From a bacterium (GTDB taxonomy: Bacteria; Orphanbacterota; Orphanbacteria; Orphanbacterales; Orphanbacteraceae): 64,000 nt of DNA. The stretch is taken from the NCBI GenBank assembly GCA_025782575.1, contig JALGYY010000035.1, forward strand, positions 404,670 through 468,669, written 5' to 3'. Under the pieces are notes generated by a model that had not been told where the DNA came from, did not search any database, and saw nothing but the letters and a program-made list of their open reading frames with translations. Positions 1-8,659 of the stretch are shown here, piece by piece; position 1 is the first letter of the stretch; each line of letters starts with the position of its first letter. A program made the translations under genes and the position numbers.

Positions 1-205
1 GCTCATCGGTGATGTCACAGACAACCGGGTTCGCCTCACCCCCCGCTGCCTCCACCAGGCCGGCCGCTTCTGCCAGGGTCTGTTCCGATCGCGCACAGAG
101 CGTGACGTGCGCCCCCTCCCCACCGAATCCGACGGCAATCGCGCATCCGAGTCCGGTGGAAGAAGCAACCACCAATACCGATTTTCCTTGCAAGCCGAGA
201 TCCAT
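1..205 (-). CDS. SDR-family oxidoreductase, N-terminal part (truncated by window edge)
   Basis: The reverse strand encodes MDLGLQGKSVLVVASSTGLG followed by ...AIAVGFGGEGAHVTLCARSE, 68 codons before the window ends. The Rossmann beta1-loop-alpha1 with a TGxxxGxG-like glycine pattern (ASSTGLGCAIA) and the CAR dinucleotide-binding segment are typical of short-chain dehydrogenases/reductases (NAD(P)H-dependent). The ATG at 205 has a good GGAGG Shine-Dalgarno about 8 nt upstream. Catalytic Tyr/Lys lie outside the window, so the substrate cannot be inferred. It is divergent from the response regulator gene at 358. Confidence 0.85.
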   Translation of the reverse strand, partial: MDLGLQGKSVLVVASSTGLGCAIAVGFGGEGAHVTLCARSEQTLAEAAGLVEAAGGEANPVVCDITDE

Positions 206-357
206 TTTGAAGCCTCCGTTCTTTTTTGGATTGTCCTGATTTACGTCAAAAGTCCTCTGAATACCCCGGAAAATCGATAGGGACCCCGCTAAAGACCGGC
301 GAGATGCGGACGATACTTGGAGTGTATGTCGATCTCAATCCGACGAGAGGGAAACCC

Positions 358-747
358 ATGGCCACTCATAAAATACTCGTTGTGGACGATCAGCAGGCGA
401 TCACCTGCTCTCTCTCCTTCTGCCTCATCAAGGAAGGGTATGAAGTCCTTGTCGCGGAAAACGGTCTCGATGCCGTCAAGATGGTGGTGAACAACACACC
501 CGACCTGATCATCTCGGACATCATGATGCCTGAGGTAGACGGTTACGAGCTCTGCCGCCGCATTCGGGAGTACCACAAAACACGAGATATTCCATTCATT
601 TTCCTGACAGCCCGGACCACTGACGACAACAAGGTCAAGGCGATCCAGATGGGCGGGGATGACTATATTGTAAAGCCTTTTGACCTGCAGGAGTTGCTGC
701 TCAAAGTTCGTCGCAAACTGGAACAGCGCGTCCCGGCCTCCCCCTGA
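358..747 (+). CDS. Single-domain response regulator (CheY/REC-like)
   Basis: A 129-aa stand-alone receiver domain with no output domain. The acidic pair Asp10-Asp11, phospho-acceptor Asp54 (in ISDIMMP), Thr84 and Lys106 (in VKPF) are all present, so it should be phosphorylated by a histidine kinase. The ATG at 358 is preferred over an upstream in-frame start at 226 because it follows a GAGAGG ribosome binding site and begins right at the REC fold (MATHKILVVDD). No kinase gene lies nearby, so it is an orphan here. It is 17 nt upstream of a small membrane protein gene and may be cotranscribed with it and the efflux genes that follow. Confidence 0.9.
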   Translation: MATHKILVVDDQQAITCSLSFCLIKEGYEVLVAENGLDAVKMVVNNTPDLIISDIMMPEVDGYELCRRIREYHKTRDIPFIFLTARTTDDNKVKAIQMGGDDYIVKPFDLQELLLKVRRKLEQRVPASP

Positions 748-764
748 AGAGGACCCCCGGAGCC

Positions 765-1226
765 ATGGAATTTACTATCCTGAGTGAATCGGAGCTGACG
801 GTTCTCTGGGTGATCGCGCTCCTCCTGCCTGCCGCATCTCATATTCTGGTACGAACCGCGGGCATGCGCATGGGAATCGATCCCGGAAGGGCGCTCCCTC
901 GTGTCACTCTCCTTACGGTCGCGACGATCACAACCCTGGTCTGGCTCACAGGCTCTCGGTTTTCCGCCGTCACCGTTGGAGAGGATTCCGTTCACATCGC
1001 CTACGCTATCCCCGGTGGCCGCGTGCTGGAACTCACTCGTGAGAACATCGCCGAGGTGCGCCTGACTGAGTCTCGATTCCCCAGAGCGGCCTACCGCGTT
1101 GAGATCGAATCGGCAAGTGGTCGAGTCTACCGTTCGGTCGGCGTTACTCCGAACGGTCTTAATCCCCTCTATGCGATCCTCGAAGAGTTCCGACCGGGCG
1201 AAACGCCCTACATCGCCCTCCGCTAG
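765..1226 (+). CDS. Small membrane protein with PH-like C-terminal domain, function unknown
   Basis: A 153-aa protein with two predicted hydrophobic segments (about residues 12-30 and 44-62), then a soluble C-terminal part rich in beta strands. The pattern (FSAVTVGEDSVHIAYAIPGG, then a conserved-looking EIAxVRL-type turn) resembles bacterial PH-domain membrane proteins. It is downstream of the response regulator and 42-57 nt upstream of the MacA-like gene. I do not recognise a specific family and infer only an inner-membrane location. Confidence 0.7.
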   Translation: MEFTILSESELTVLWVIALLLPAASHILVRTAGMRMGIDPGRALPRVTLLTVATITTLVWLTGSRFSAVTVGEDSVHIAYAIPGGRVLELTRENIAEVRLTESRFPRAAYRVEIESASGRVYRSVGVTPNGLNPLYAILEEFRPGETPYIALR

Positions 1227-1283
1227 CCGACCCCTTTTTGGTTCTCAACTGTCCCCCATAGCGATACAATGGCGGGCAAGGTC

Positions 1284-2513
1284 ATGAAAAAGAAACCGAT
1301 CATCATCGTTATCGCCTCCGTCGCCGTCGTCGCACTTCTTGTCGGCGCCAATCTGAAGCAGGATCGATCGAAGAGCGTTGAGGTCGAAACCGAGAAAATC
1401 AAACGCCGCAACATCAAGGCTGTCGTAACAGCCTCAGGAACCATCCAGCCGAGACGTCGCGTCGATGTATCAGCCAATCGCATGGGTACGATCACTCAGA
1501 TCGCCGTGCAGGAAGGGGACGTTGTCGAAGAAGGTGACTTTCTCCTCCAGATCGATCCCATCCAGTACGCACAGACCGTAGAACAATCCCTCGCTTCGAT
1601 CGCCTCTCTTCAGGCTGAACTCGAGCAGGCCGCTATCAATCTGAATCTTGCCGAGCAGGAGCTTGTTCGATTCGAGCGACTGCGAGAGCAGGACCTCGCC
1701 TCGCCTCAAGCTCTTCTGAAAGCGGAGACCGATTTCAAAGTGGCGCAGACCCGCCGCCGGGCACTCGTCGGGAAGAGACGGGAACAGGAAGCGATGCTCC
1801 GGAAAGGGGAGCACGATCTGGAACTGTCCACAATTCTGGCGCCCATGTCCGGAGTGGTAGTGAGCTTGAACGTCGAGGAAGGAGAAACAGCGGTCATCGG
1901 TACGATGAATCAGCCCGGAACCGTTCTCTTAAGCGTGGCTGATCTCTCCGAACTGGAAGCGGAAGTGGAGGTCGATGAGACGGATGTGGTCGAGATCGCC
2001 ACAGGGAACCGGGCCGTCATCTCCATCGACTCTTATCCGGATACCACATTCGGAGGGGTGGTGACTGAGGTGGGAAACAGCGCGATTCGCGTCGGGAGAC
2101 AGACCGAGTCTGTCGATTTCAAAGTGGTGATCAGACTGGACGATGCCATCCCCGGCGCGAGGCCGGGACTGTCGGCCACGGCAGACATCATCATCGCCGA
2201 GCGGGAAAACGTACTCTCCGTTCCTATTCAGTCACTTACAATCCGTACGGACAAGGACGATCGGGACAATGGAGAGAACGAGGATGATGTTCGCGACGAT
2301 GACCCGACGATCAAGCGCCGGCGTGATGACAGAGAAGGCGTGTTCGTTCTCGACGGAAAGATTGCGCGCTTCGTTGCCGTGGAGACCGGCATTGCGGGAG
2401 ATCTCTACTTCGAAGTCATCTCCGGCATCGCGGAGAACGACGAAGTCGTATCAGGTGACTTCAAAGCGATCCGGACCCTGAAAGACGAGGATCCCGTCAA
2501 GAGAGCCAAGTGA
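1284..2513 (+). CDS. MacA/HlyD-family periplasmic adaptor of an efflux transporter
   Basis: A 409-aa membrane-fusion protein: N-terminal anchor helix (IIIVIASVAVVALLVGA), biotinyl-lipoyl half-motifs (GTITQIAVQEGDVVEEGDF and later LAPMSGVVVSLNVEEGETA), a long alpha-helical hairpin between them (about residues 85-180) and a beta-barrel region. This matches MacA-type adaptors that couple inner-membrane ABC permeases to an outer-membrane channel. An unusual Asp/Glu/Arg-rich insertion sits near residues 320-350. ATG 1284 (MKKKPIII) is chosen for its AAGG-containing upstream sequence; ATG 1269 is the in-frame alternative. The stop overlaps the GTG start of the next gene (GTGA), indicating translational coupling. 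Confidence 0.88.
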   Translation: MKKKPIIIVIASVAVVALLVGANLKQDRSKSVEVETEKIKRRNIKAVVTASGTIQPRRRVDVSANRMGTITQIAVQEGDVVEEGDFLLQIDPIQYAQTVEQSLASIASLQAELEQAAINLNLAEQELVRFERLREQDLASPQALLKAETDFKVAQTRRRALVGKRREQEAMLRKGEHDLELSTILAPMSGVVVSLNVEEGETAVIGTMNQPGTVLLSVADLSELEAEVEVDETDVVEIATGNRAVISIDSYPDTTFGGVVTEVGNSAIRVGRQTESVDFKVVIRLDDAIPGARPGLSATADIIIAERENVLSVPIQSLTIRTDKDDRDNGENEDDVRDDDPTIKRRRDDREGVFVLDGKIARFVAVETGIAGDLYFEVISGIAENDEVVSGDFKAIRTLKDEDPVKRAK

Positions 2514-3736
2514 CGACCGAAGGGATCCGCGTCGCTCTTGCCGCCCTCACCGGGAACAAGCTCCGCACCTTCCTGACACTGCTCGGCAATATCGTCGGCA
2601 CAATGGCAGTGATCGCCGTCGTTTCATTGCTGGACGGCATCGACCTCTACGCGCGCCAGGAGCTGGCTGCCGAGGGGGCGAATGTGGTCACCGTCTCCCG
2701 GCTCGATCATTTTGAAATGCTGACCGATTTTGACTCCTTCGTTCAAGCTTACAGGCACAACCCTCAGTTGGAATGGGACGATCTACTCTACCTGCGTGAT
2801 CGCATTCCGGATGTTGAACTTCACGATGTCGTCACCAGGCGGAGGGCGACCGTACGGGCAGACGATCGTGCGGTGCGTGGTGTGGGGATCGAGGGACGGA
2901 CAGAAACCTTCAGCCTGGTCGAAAGCATAGAACTGAGTGGTGGCAGGACCATCTCTCCTCTCGAGGTGCGTCGGCGGAAACCGGTAGCGGTACTCGGAGC
3001 CGATCTGGCAGTGGAGCTCTTTCCCGGCGTCGATGCTATCGGAAGAACAGTAAAGATCGCGGGGCGTCATTTCCGCGTCATCGGCGTCTCTGCACCCCGT
3101 GCGAATCAACTCGGCGTGAACAGAAACCGCTACGCTGTAATCCCCTATCCGACGTTTGACAAATCCCTCGGTGATGGTTCTGATCTCGACCTCAAGTTTA
3201 GCGCATACACTCCTGATCTGGTACCCGACCTGATCGAGGAACTCCGATTCGCCATGCGTCTCAGACACGGTCTGAAACCGTCCGAGCCTGACGATTTTGC
3301 AATCACCACGAGAGACAGAATATTATCGATATGGGAAGGGATTTCCGCAGCAGTCTTCCGCGCACTTGTCGGTCTCGCCTCCATCTCGCTCGTGGTCGGA
3401 GGTGTGGTGCTCATGAACGTAATGCTTGTCGCAGTTACGGAGCGAACCCGCGAGGTAGGGCTTCGCAAGGCTCTCGGTGCGAGGCGCCAGGATATCCTCA
3501 TGCAGTTTCTCACAGAGTCGATCACACTCTCTCTTCTTGGTGGGGTGATCGGCGTCCTTCTCGGATTCGGAATCGCGGCAACCATCTCGGCATTCACGCC
3601 CGTGCCGAGCGCCATCGAACCATGGTCCGTCGGCGCCGGACTGGGAGTGACATTCGTAATCGGTGTCCTCTTCGGTACGTATCCCGCGACCCGGGCGGCC
3701 CAGCTCGATCCTGTGGAGGCTTTGCGCCATGAGTGA
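2510..3736 (+). CDS. MacB/FtsX-type ABC transporter permease, first copy
   Basis: 408 aa with the MacB topology: an N-terminal transmembrane segment, a large periplasmic MacB_PCD domain (about residues 45-260) and three C-terminal helices of the FtsX domain. The TERTREVGLRKALGARRQDI signature lies between the second and third helices. The C-terminus ATRAAQLDPVEALRHE is the classic MacB ending. There is no nucleotide-binding domain, so a separate ATPase is required and none is encoded in this window. It starts at GTG inside the adaptor stop codon and overlaps the next permease by 8 nt. Confidence 0.9.
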   Translation: MTTEGIRVALAALTGNKLRTFLTLLGNIVGTMAVIAVVSLLDGIDLYARQELAAEGANVVTVSRLDHFEMLTDFDSFVQAYRHNPQLEWDDLLYLRDRIPDVELHDVVTRRRATVRADDRAVRGVGIEGRTETFSLVESIELSGGRTISPLEVRRRKPVAVLGADLAVELFPGVDAIGRTVKIAGRHFRVIGVSAPRANQLGVNRNRYAVIPYPTFDKSLGDGSDLDLKFSAYTPDLVPDLIEELRFAMRLRHGLKPSEPDDFAITTRDRILSIWEGISAAVFRALVGLASISLVVGGVVLMNVMLVAVTERTREVGLRKALGARRQDILMQFLTESITLSLLGGVIGVLLGFGIAATISAFTPVPSAIEPWSVGAGLGVTFVIGVLFGTYPATRAAQLDPVEALRHE

Positions 3737-5015
3737 GTATCAACCGAGGCGAAACACCGGCGGAGATGCTCCCGGGGGGGCTGCACTGATGCGAGAGAAT
3801 TTCCTGCAGGCGTTCGAGGTGATTCGAGGGCGGCGTCTTCGGTCCGGTCTCCTGATTCTCGGCGTCGCGATCGGCGTCACCGCGATCCTTGCCGTCGTGG
3901 CCATCATGCTTGGCCTCGAATCGAAGATCGAGTCTGACTTCACCGCGGCAGAGAAACCCTATGTGAGCCTTCATAAGTACGACGCCCTCAAAGAAGGACC
4001 GCACAGTCCACGCGCGACGGCCCGCCCCGATATCAATCCCGGCGATGCCGAAATGCTTCAACAATATTGTGATGCGGCAGCGTTTATCGATTTTCGCTAC
4101 AAGCCTGCGGCGGGCAGGATCTGGCGCCTCTCCCGGGGAGCGGAGAGAACACAGCCGATATCAATTATCGGCACGGATATTTCCTTCCTCAATATTCATC
4201 CTATCGATATGGAGTACGGCCGCTATTTCAATGAACAGGAAGTGACACACAGAAAACCGGTGGTTGTTCTGGCATATGGTCCGGCGCAGGATCTCTTTCC
4301 TCACACCGACCCGATCGGACAGTCCGTCCGCATCGGGCCGCGCCAGTACGTTGTGATCGGAACGATCGCGCGAAGAAAATCGATCCTCGGCGGAATGGCG
4401 GACAATTTCGGGATCGTTCCCTGGACGACTTATGAAAAAGATCTGAAAGGCGAACTGGATGAAGGACAGGTCGTGCTCGCCCCCGTTACCGGCCGCTCTC
4501 TCGATGAACTGACCGAACAGGTGATCGAGGTCATGCGGGTTCGCCATAACATCCTCCCCGGCGATGAGAACGACTTCGAGACCCTCTCATCGGAAGCCTT
4601 CGCCGGAATCGTGGGCCGTGTGACGGGAGCGATCGGCATGGTGCTCATCGTGATTTCATCGATCGGTCTTTTAGTCGGGGGAATCGGCGTAATGAACATC
4701 ATGCTTGTCTCGGTGACGGAACGGACCCGCGAGGTCGGCCTCCGCATGTCACTCGGCGCGAGACGAAAGGATGTTCTCTTCCAGTTTCTGGTAGAAGCGT
4801 CAACGTTGACCGGCCTGGGAGGGTTTTTCGGCGTGATCGGCGGAATGGGGGCCGCATGGGGCGTCTCGCGAGCATCCGGCTTCCCGTTTAGAGTATCAGT
4901 CTTCTGGATCGTGATTGCCGTAGTCTTTTCGGCGGGGATCGGACTCCTGTTCGGCCTCTATCCGGCGAACCGGGCGGCCAAGATGGATCCGATCGAAGCA
5001 TTGAGACACGAATGA
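3729..5015 (+). CDS. MacB/FtsX-type ABC transporter permease, second copy
   Basis: 428 aa and paralogous to the preceding gene: N-terminal helix (LLILGVAIGVTAILAVVAIM), periplasmic MacB_PCD domain, then the FtsX domain with GGIGVMNIMLVSVTERTREV and a final PANRAAKMDPIEALRHE. ATG 3729 overlaps the upstream stop; ATG 3789 (MRENFLQAFEVIRG) is an alternative start immediately before the conserved region. Two different permeases probably heterodimerise, unlike MacB, which is a homodimer fused to its ATPase. The gene ends 13 nt before the convergent zinc-ribbon gene. Confidence 0.9.
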   Translation: MSEYQPRRNTGGDAPGGAALMRENFLQAFEVIRGRRLRSGLLILGVAIGVTAILAVVAIMLGLESKIESDFTAAEKPYVSLHKYDALKEGPHSPRATARPDINPGDAEMLQQYCDAAAFIDFRYKPAAGRIWRLSRGAERTQPISIIGTDISFLNIHPIDMEYGRYFNEQEVTHRKPVVVLAYGPAQDLFPHTDPIGQSVRIGPRQYVVIGTIARRKSILGGMADNFGIVPWTTYEKDLKGELDEGQVVLAPVTGRSLDELTEQVIEVMRVRHNILPGDENDFETLSSEAFAGIVGRVTGAIGMVLIVISSIGLLVGGIGVMNIMLVSVTERTREVGLRMSLGARRKDVLFQFLVEASTLTGLGGFFGVIGGMGAAWGVSRASGFPFRVSVFWIVIAVVFSAGIGLLFGLYPANRAAKMDPIEALRHE

Positions 5016-5028
5016 GGGGTGGGAAGAA

Positions 5029-5880
5029 CTACTCGTAGCCGGGCCCGCTACCACCGGGAGTCCACGCTGATCGATCGGGAGGATTGGGAACGACTACATC
5101 CGGCGGCACGAGGCTGGACACCAGGACGGACTGGGGGGAACAGACCGGTACGCAAGACGCGGGTGGAACACTCGGCTCATCCCGCCAGTCAATGAAATAG
5201 TATTCCCAGTCGGGGTTCGCACGTGGATCGATTCGGTCGGGCAGCATGTCCACTCGCCGAAGGATCGCCTCTGTATTCAGTACAGGGCAGAAGCGATGGG
5301 ATCGGGCGCGGGAGAGCAGCAGCCTCTTCAGCCGGTCCTTGTCGAGCAGGTAGACCTCGTCTTCGGTGATCCGACCGCAGCGAAGCCAGTCCTCTTCACT
5401 ATAGAACCCGAAACCGAGGCGGTGACAACCCCACCAGTTGAACCACTCGCTCGATTCGCCGAAACAGTACTGATTATCGCTCGGGCTCGATTCACGATCC
5501 TCGAAACAGTAGTAGCCGCCGTAAAAAAACGAGCGCCAGGTCTCTTCCCTCCCGTTCACGAAAAGCCGGAACGATTTCCAGCCACGAACGAGATTGGTGA
5601 TCCGAAGAAACTCCTTGGAGTCATCGGCGCGATAACCTACCCGGTGGATCGTGATCCCGTTCCTGCTGATCGTACGATAGTGGGGATTACCAATGCACAG
5701 GTCGAGTGCCGTCTGGAAGCTCGTTGAACGGCTTGCCTGGAACTCCACTTCGAGCCATCGGGGTGACTCGGGCTCGCCGCGGCGCCCTTGTTCCCCACGA
5801 AGGGCATGCCCGCAACGGGAGCAGTAGTTTTCAGTTCCCGCCAGTTCCTGGCTGCATACGGGACAGGATCTCTCTTGCAT
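5029..5880 (-). CDS. Zinc-ribbon protein of unknown function
   Basis: A 283-aa protein starting MQERSCPVCSQELAG with a CxxC-x10-CxxC zinc ribbon (Cys6, Cys9, Cys20, Cys23). The remainder is soluble and unusually rich in Trp, Tyr, Phe and Arg (for example RSFFYGGYYCFEDRES and SSEWFNWWGCHRLGFGFYSE). The tail is proline-rich. The reading frame stays open upstream into glnA, but ATG 5880 has a GAGG ribosome binding site and begins exactly at the zinc ribbon. No enzymatic motif is visible. It lies 107 nt downstream of glnA on the same strand. Confidence 0.75.
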   Translation of the reverse strand: MQERSCPVCSQELAGTENYCSRCGHALRGEQGRRGEPESPRWLEVEFQASRSTSFQTALDLCIGNPHYRTISRNGITIHRVGYRADDSKEFLRITNLVRGWKSFRLFVNGREETWRSFFYGGYYCFEDRESSPSDNQYCFGESSEWFNWWGCHRLGFGFYSEEDWLRCGRITEDEVYLLDKDRLKRLLLSRARSHRFCPVLNTEAILRRVDMLPDRIDPRANPDWEYYFIDWRDEPSVPPASCVPVCSPQSVLVSSLVPPDVVVPNPPDRSAWTPGGSGPGYE

Positions 5881-5987
5881 GGGTACCTCAAAGGAAAAGC
5901 CGGCACTCGGCACGGCGCCACCTGAAGAGTATACCCACCATCCTACCGGCAGACAAGGTGGCCGCCGGCTCGACTCGCGTCGGTAGG

Positions 5988-7313
5988 CTAGTAGGCGACC
6001 AGATACTTCTCCCTCTCCCAGGGATGAACCTGCTGGAGATATTCGATCCAGACGGCTCGTTTTCCGTCGATATAATGTGCGGAAATATGAGCGCCGAGAG
6101 CCTCCATTATGACTTTGTCCTTCTCCAGGGCATCGATCGCCTGGCCAAGGTCGATCGGCAGATCGCTGATCTTGTGACGCCTCTGTTCCCGCTGGCTCAT
6201 CTGATAGATGTTCTTGTTCACCGGAGGACCCGGATCGATCTTTTTTTCGATGCCGTCCAGCCCCGCAGCGAGAGTTGTAGCAATCGCGAGGTAGGGATTC
6301 GCGGCCGGATCGGGGATACGGAGTTCGCATCTGGTGGCGATCCCCCGGCGATCGGGCACACGGACAAGGGGCGAACGGTTCTTCTCTGACCAGGCGACTT
6401 TAGTAGGAGCCTCAAAGCCGGGGACGAGTCTCTTGTAGGAATTCACGAGGGGATTGGTGATCGCCAGAAAGCCCCGGGCATGCTTGAGGAGGCCCCCGAT
6501 ATAGTGGAGCGCCACCGGGGAGAGTTGATACTCCGCCGTCTTCTGGTAGAACACGTTCTTACTGCCTTTGAAGAGTGACTGGTGGCAGTGCATCCCGGAG
6601 CCGTTCATTCCATAAAAGGGCTTCGGCATGAACGTCGCATGCATACCGTGCTGGCTCGCGATCTTGCGGACCACAAACCGAAAAGTCATCAGGTTGTCGG
6701 CGGTCGTGATCGCATCGGCATACTTGAAGTCAATTTCATGCTGGCCGGGCGCCACCTCATGATGGGCCGCTTCCACCTCGAAGCCCATCACCTCGAGATG
6801 GTGCACAATATCCCGCCGCACTTCTTCCCCCTGATCGACCGGGGCGAGGTCGAAATACCCCCCGGCGTCGTGGGTCTCGGGAATGATGTCGCCGTTCCCG
6901 TCGCGGGGAAGCAGGAAGAACTCGGCTTCGGGACCGGCCATCATGGTGTATCCCGATTTTTTCGCTCTCTCACAGATTCTCTTGAGCGCCTGGCGCGGAC
7001 AGCCTTCGAACGGTCGTCCATCCGGGTAAGCCACATCGCAGATCAGCCTCGCCGTTCCCCAGGTTTCACCCGCCCGCCACGAAAAGACCCGAAATGTATC
7101 GAGATCGGGCACCAGAATCATGTCCGACTCCTCGATTCGAGAAAACCCCTCAATCGACGAACCATCAAAGAGGATCTGCCCGTCCAACGCCTTCTCAAAC
7201 TGCGATCGGGGAACTTCCACATTCTTGGTTATGCCGTGGATGTCCGTGAACATGAGACGCAGAAACTGGACGTTCCGCTTGTCCGCCTCTTTTAGAATCT
7301 CTCTTTTGGTCAT
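5988..7313 (-). CDS. glnA: Type I glutamine synthetase
   Basis: Catalyses ATP-dependent synthesis of glutamine from glutamate and ammonia, the main route of ammonium assimilation. The 441-aa protein shows the N-terminal beta-grasp with FTDIHGITKNVEVP and FDGSSIEGF, the catalytic EAEFFL and APGQHEIDFK segments, the ATP loop (FMPKPFYGMNGSGMH), the NRSPLVRVP region and a PWEREKYLVAY C-terminus. Its length and ending are typical of the short GSI-alpha (Bacillus-like) form rather than the longer adenylylated enteric form. ATG 7313 (MTKREIL) is chosen for its AAGGAGA site; an upstream ATG at 7331 lacks one. It is divergent from pilT. Confidence 0.96.
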   Translation of the reverse strand: MTKREILKEADKRNVQFLRLMFTDIHGITKNVEVPRSQFEKALDGQILFDGSSIEGFSRIEESDMILVPDLDTFRVFSWRAGETWGTARLICDVAYPDGRPFEGCPRQALKRICERAKKSGYTMMAGPEAEFFLLPRDGNGDIIPETHDAGGYFDLAPVDQGEEVRRDIVHHLEVMGFEVEAAHHEVAPGQHEIDFKYADAITTADNLMTFRFVVRKIASQHGMHATFMPKPFYGMNGSGMHCHQSLFKGSKNVFYQKTAEYQLSPVALHYIGGLLKHARGFLAITNPLVNSYKRLVPGFEAPTKVAWSEKNRSPLVRVPDRRGIATRCELRIPDPAANPYLAIATTLAAGLDGIEKKIDPGPPVNKNIYQMSQREQRRHKISDLPIDLGQAIDALEKDKVIMEALGAHISAHYIDGKRAVWIEYLQQVHPWEREKYLVAY

Positions 7314-7394
7314 CTGTTCTCCTTCACTCAATCGGGCAGGCGCCCCGGTCCGATGTGTACAGCTCGACAGTCATCTTACTATCATTTGTCACAA

Positions 7395-7516
7395 TTATCG
7401 GCCTTGGAGAGCCCCAACACAACACAAATATGCAATTTGACAGGAAACGAATGGTCAATCTGCATTTTCAATGAAGCACAGGCGAGGCTCACAGAAAGCC
7501 TCGGGACGGCCGATAA
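7395..7516. repeat. Widely spaced 9-bp inverted repeat flanking the glnA/pilT divergent promoters
   Basis: TTATCGGCC at 7395-7403 and its exact complement GGCCGATAA at 7508-7516 bracket the 228-bp intergenic region between glnA (minus) and pilT (plus). A separate 7-bp hairpin (CGAGGCT/AGCCTCG) lies at 7483-7503. A minus-strand promoter-like pair TTGACC and TGCATA, about 18 bp apart, lies near 7430-7460. The arms could be operator half-sites, but a chance match is possible. Confidence 0.35.
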
Positions 7517-7541
7517 TCAGAAGAGTGCGGGGAGGATATCC

Positions 7542-8659
7542 ATGCCTAAAATTGATGCAATTTTCAAAATAGTGCTAAAAGAGGGCGCTTCAGACCTTCA
7601 TATGGTCAGCGGAGCCAAGCCGATGCTTCGCGTGCAGGGCGAAATCCGACCGATCGACTACGATGAAATCAGCGCCGATCTGGACAAGCGCTCTTTTCGG
7701 CGAGATCATGAACGCCGGACAGAAAGAAGAATTCGATCGGGAAGGTGATGTGGATTTCGCCTATGAAGTGCCGGGTGTAGTCCGATTGAGATGCAATATC
7801 TACCGGCAGAAGAATGGCATCGCCGGTTGCTTCCGCCTCCTCCCCACTCGCATAATGACTCTCCAGGAACTGAACCTCCCCGAGCATTTACAGGAGTTCA
7901 CGGACTACGAAAAGGGGGATCGTCGTGGTCACCGGAACAACGGGCAGCGGGAAGTCGTCCACTCTGGCAGCTCTCATTGACCACATCAACCGGACCAGAA
8001 AACTTCATATTTTGACGATCGAAGACCCGATCGAATACGTCCACCAGAGCCGATTGTCCCTCGTGAATCAGCGAGAGGTGGGGGCCAATACAAGATCGTT
8101 CGCACGAGCACTTCGCGGCGCCCTTCGCGAAGACCCCGATATCATTCTCGTGGGTGAAATGAGAGATCTCGAGACGATCAGCCTCGCCATCACTGCCGCG
8201 GAAACGGGCCATCTCGTATTCGGAACACTTCATACACCAAGCGCTCATCAGACTGTAGATCGCATTATCGATTCATTTCCCGCAGACCGGCAGGAACAGA
8301 TACGCACCTCCCTCAGCGAATCTCTTCGGGGAGTGATCGCGCAAAAGCTGATTCCCCGCGCCGATGGATCCGGACGGATCGCCGCGCTCGAGATTCTAAA
8401 ATGCACCCGCGCGATTTCAGCGCTCATTCGTGACGGCAAGACGTTCCAGATCCCCTCGATGATGCAAGTCGGGAAGAAAGACGGGATGCTCAGGCTGGAT
8501 GAAGAGATCGTTCGCCTGATCAAAGAAAAAACGATCGAGCCTCATGTAGGACTGCAGTTCGCCAACGACAAAGAACTCATTCGGCCCCTTCTTCCCCGTA
8601 TCAATCCGGCCAGAGTGGCACCCGTGGATAGAGTCGCTCAATCTGCAAATTCGTTATGA
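7542..8659 (+). pseudogene. pilT: Type IV pilus retraction ATPase PilT, disrupted by two apparent single-base insertions
   Basis: The three reading frames, joined, give a full-length PilT of about 371 aa: N-terminal ASDLHMVSGAKPMLRVQGEI, Walker A GTTGSGKSS, HILTIEDPIEYVH Asp box, ILVGEMRD Walker B, HLVFGTLHT His box and the AISALIRDGK motif equivalent to PilT AIRNLIRE. ATG 7542 follows GGGGAGGAT. The frame changes once near 7682-7695 (one extra base restores DKALFGEIMNAG) and once in the five-G run 7914-7918 (one fewer G restores EKGIVVVTG). Either the gene is a recent pseudogene or the sequence contains errors. The second site is a homopolymer, typical of sequencing error; the first is not. 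Confidence 0.85.

Noticed and set aside
5881-6330. N-terminal extension of the zinc-ribbon ORF into glnA
   Set aside because: Would overlap glnA on the same strand in another frame, and the extension has no domain; the ATG at 5880 has a ribosome binding site.
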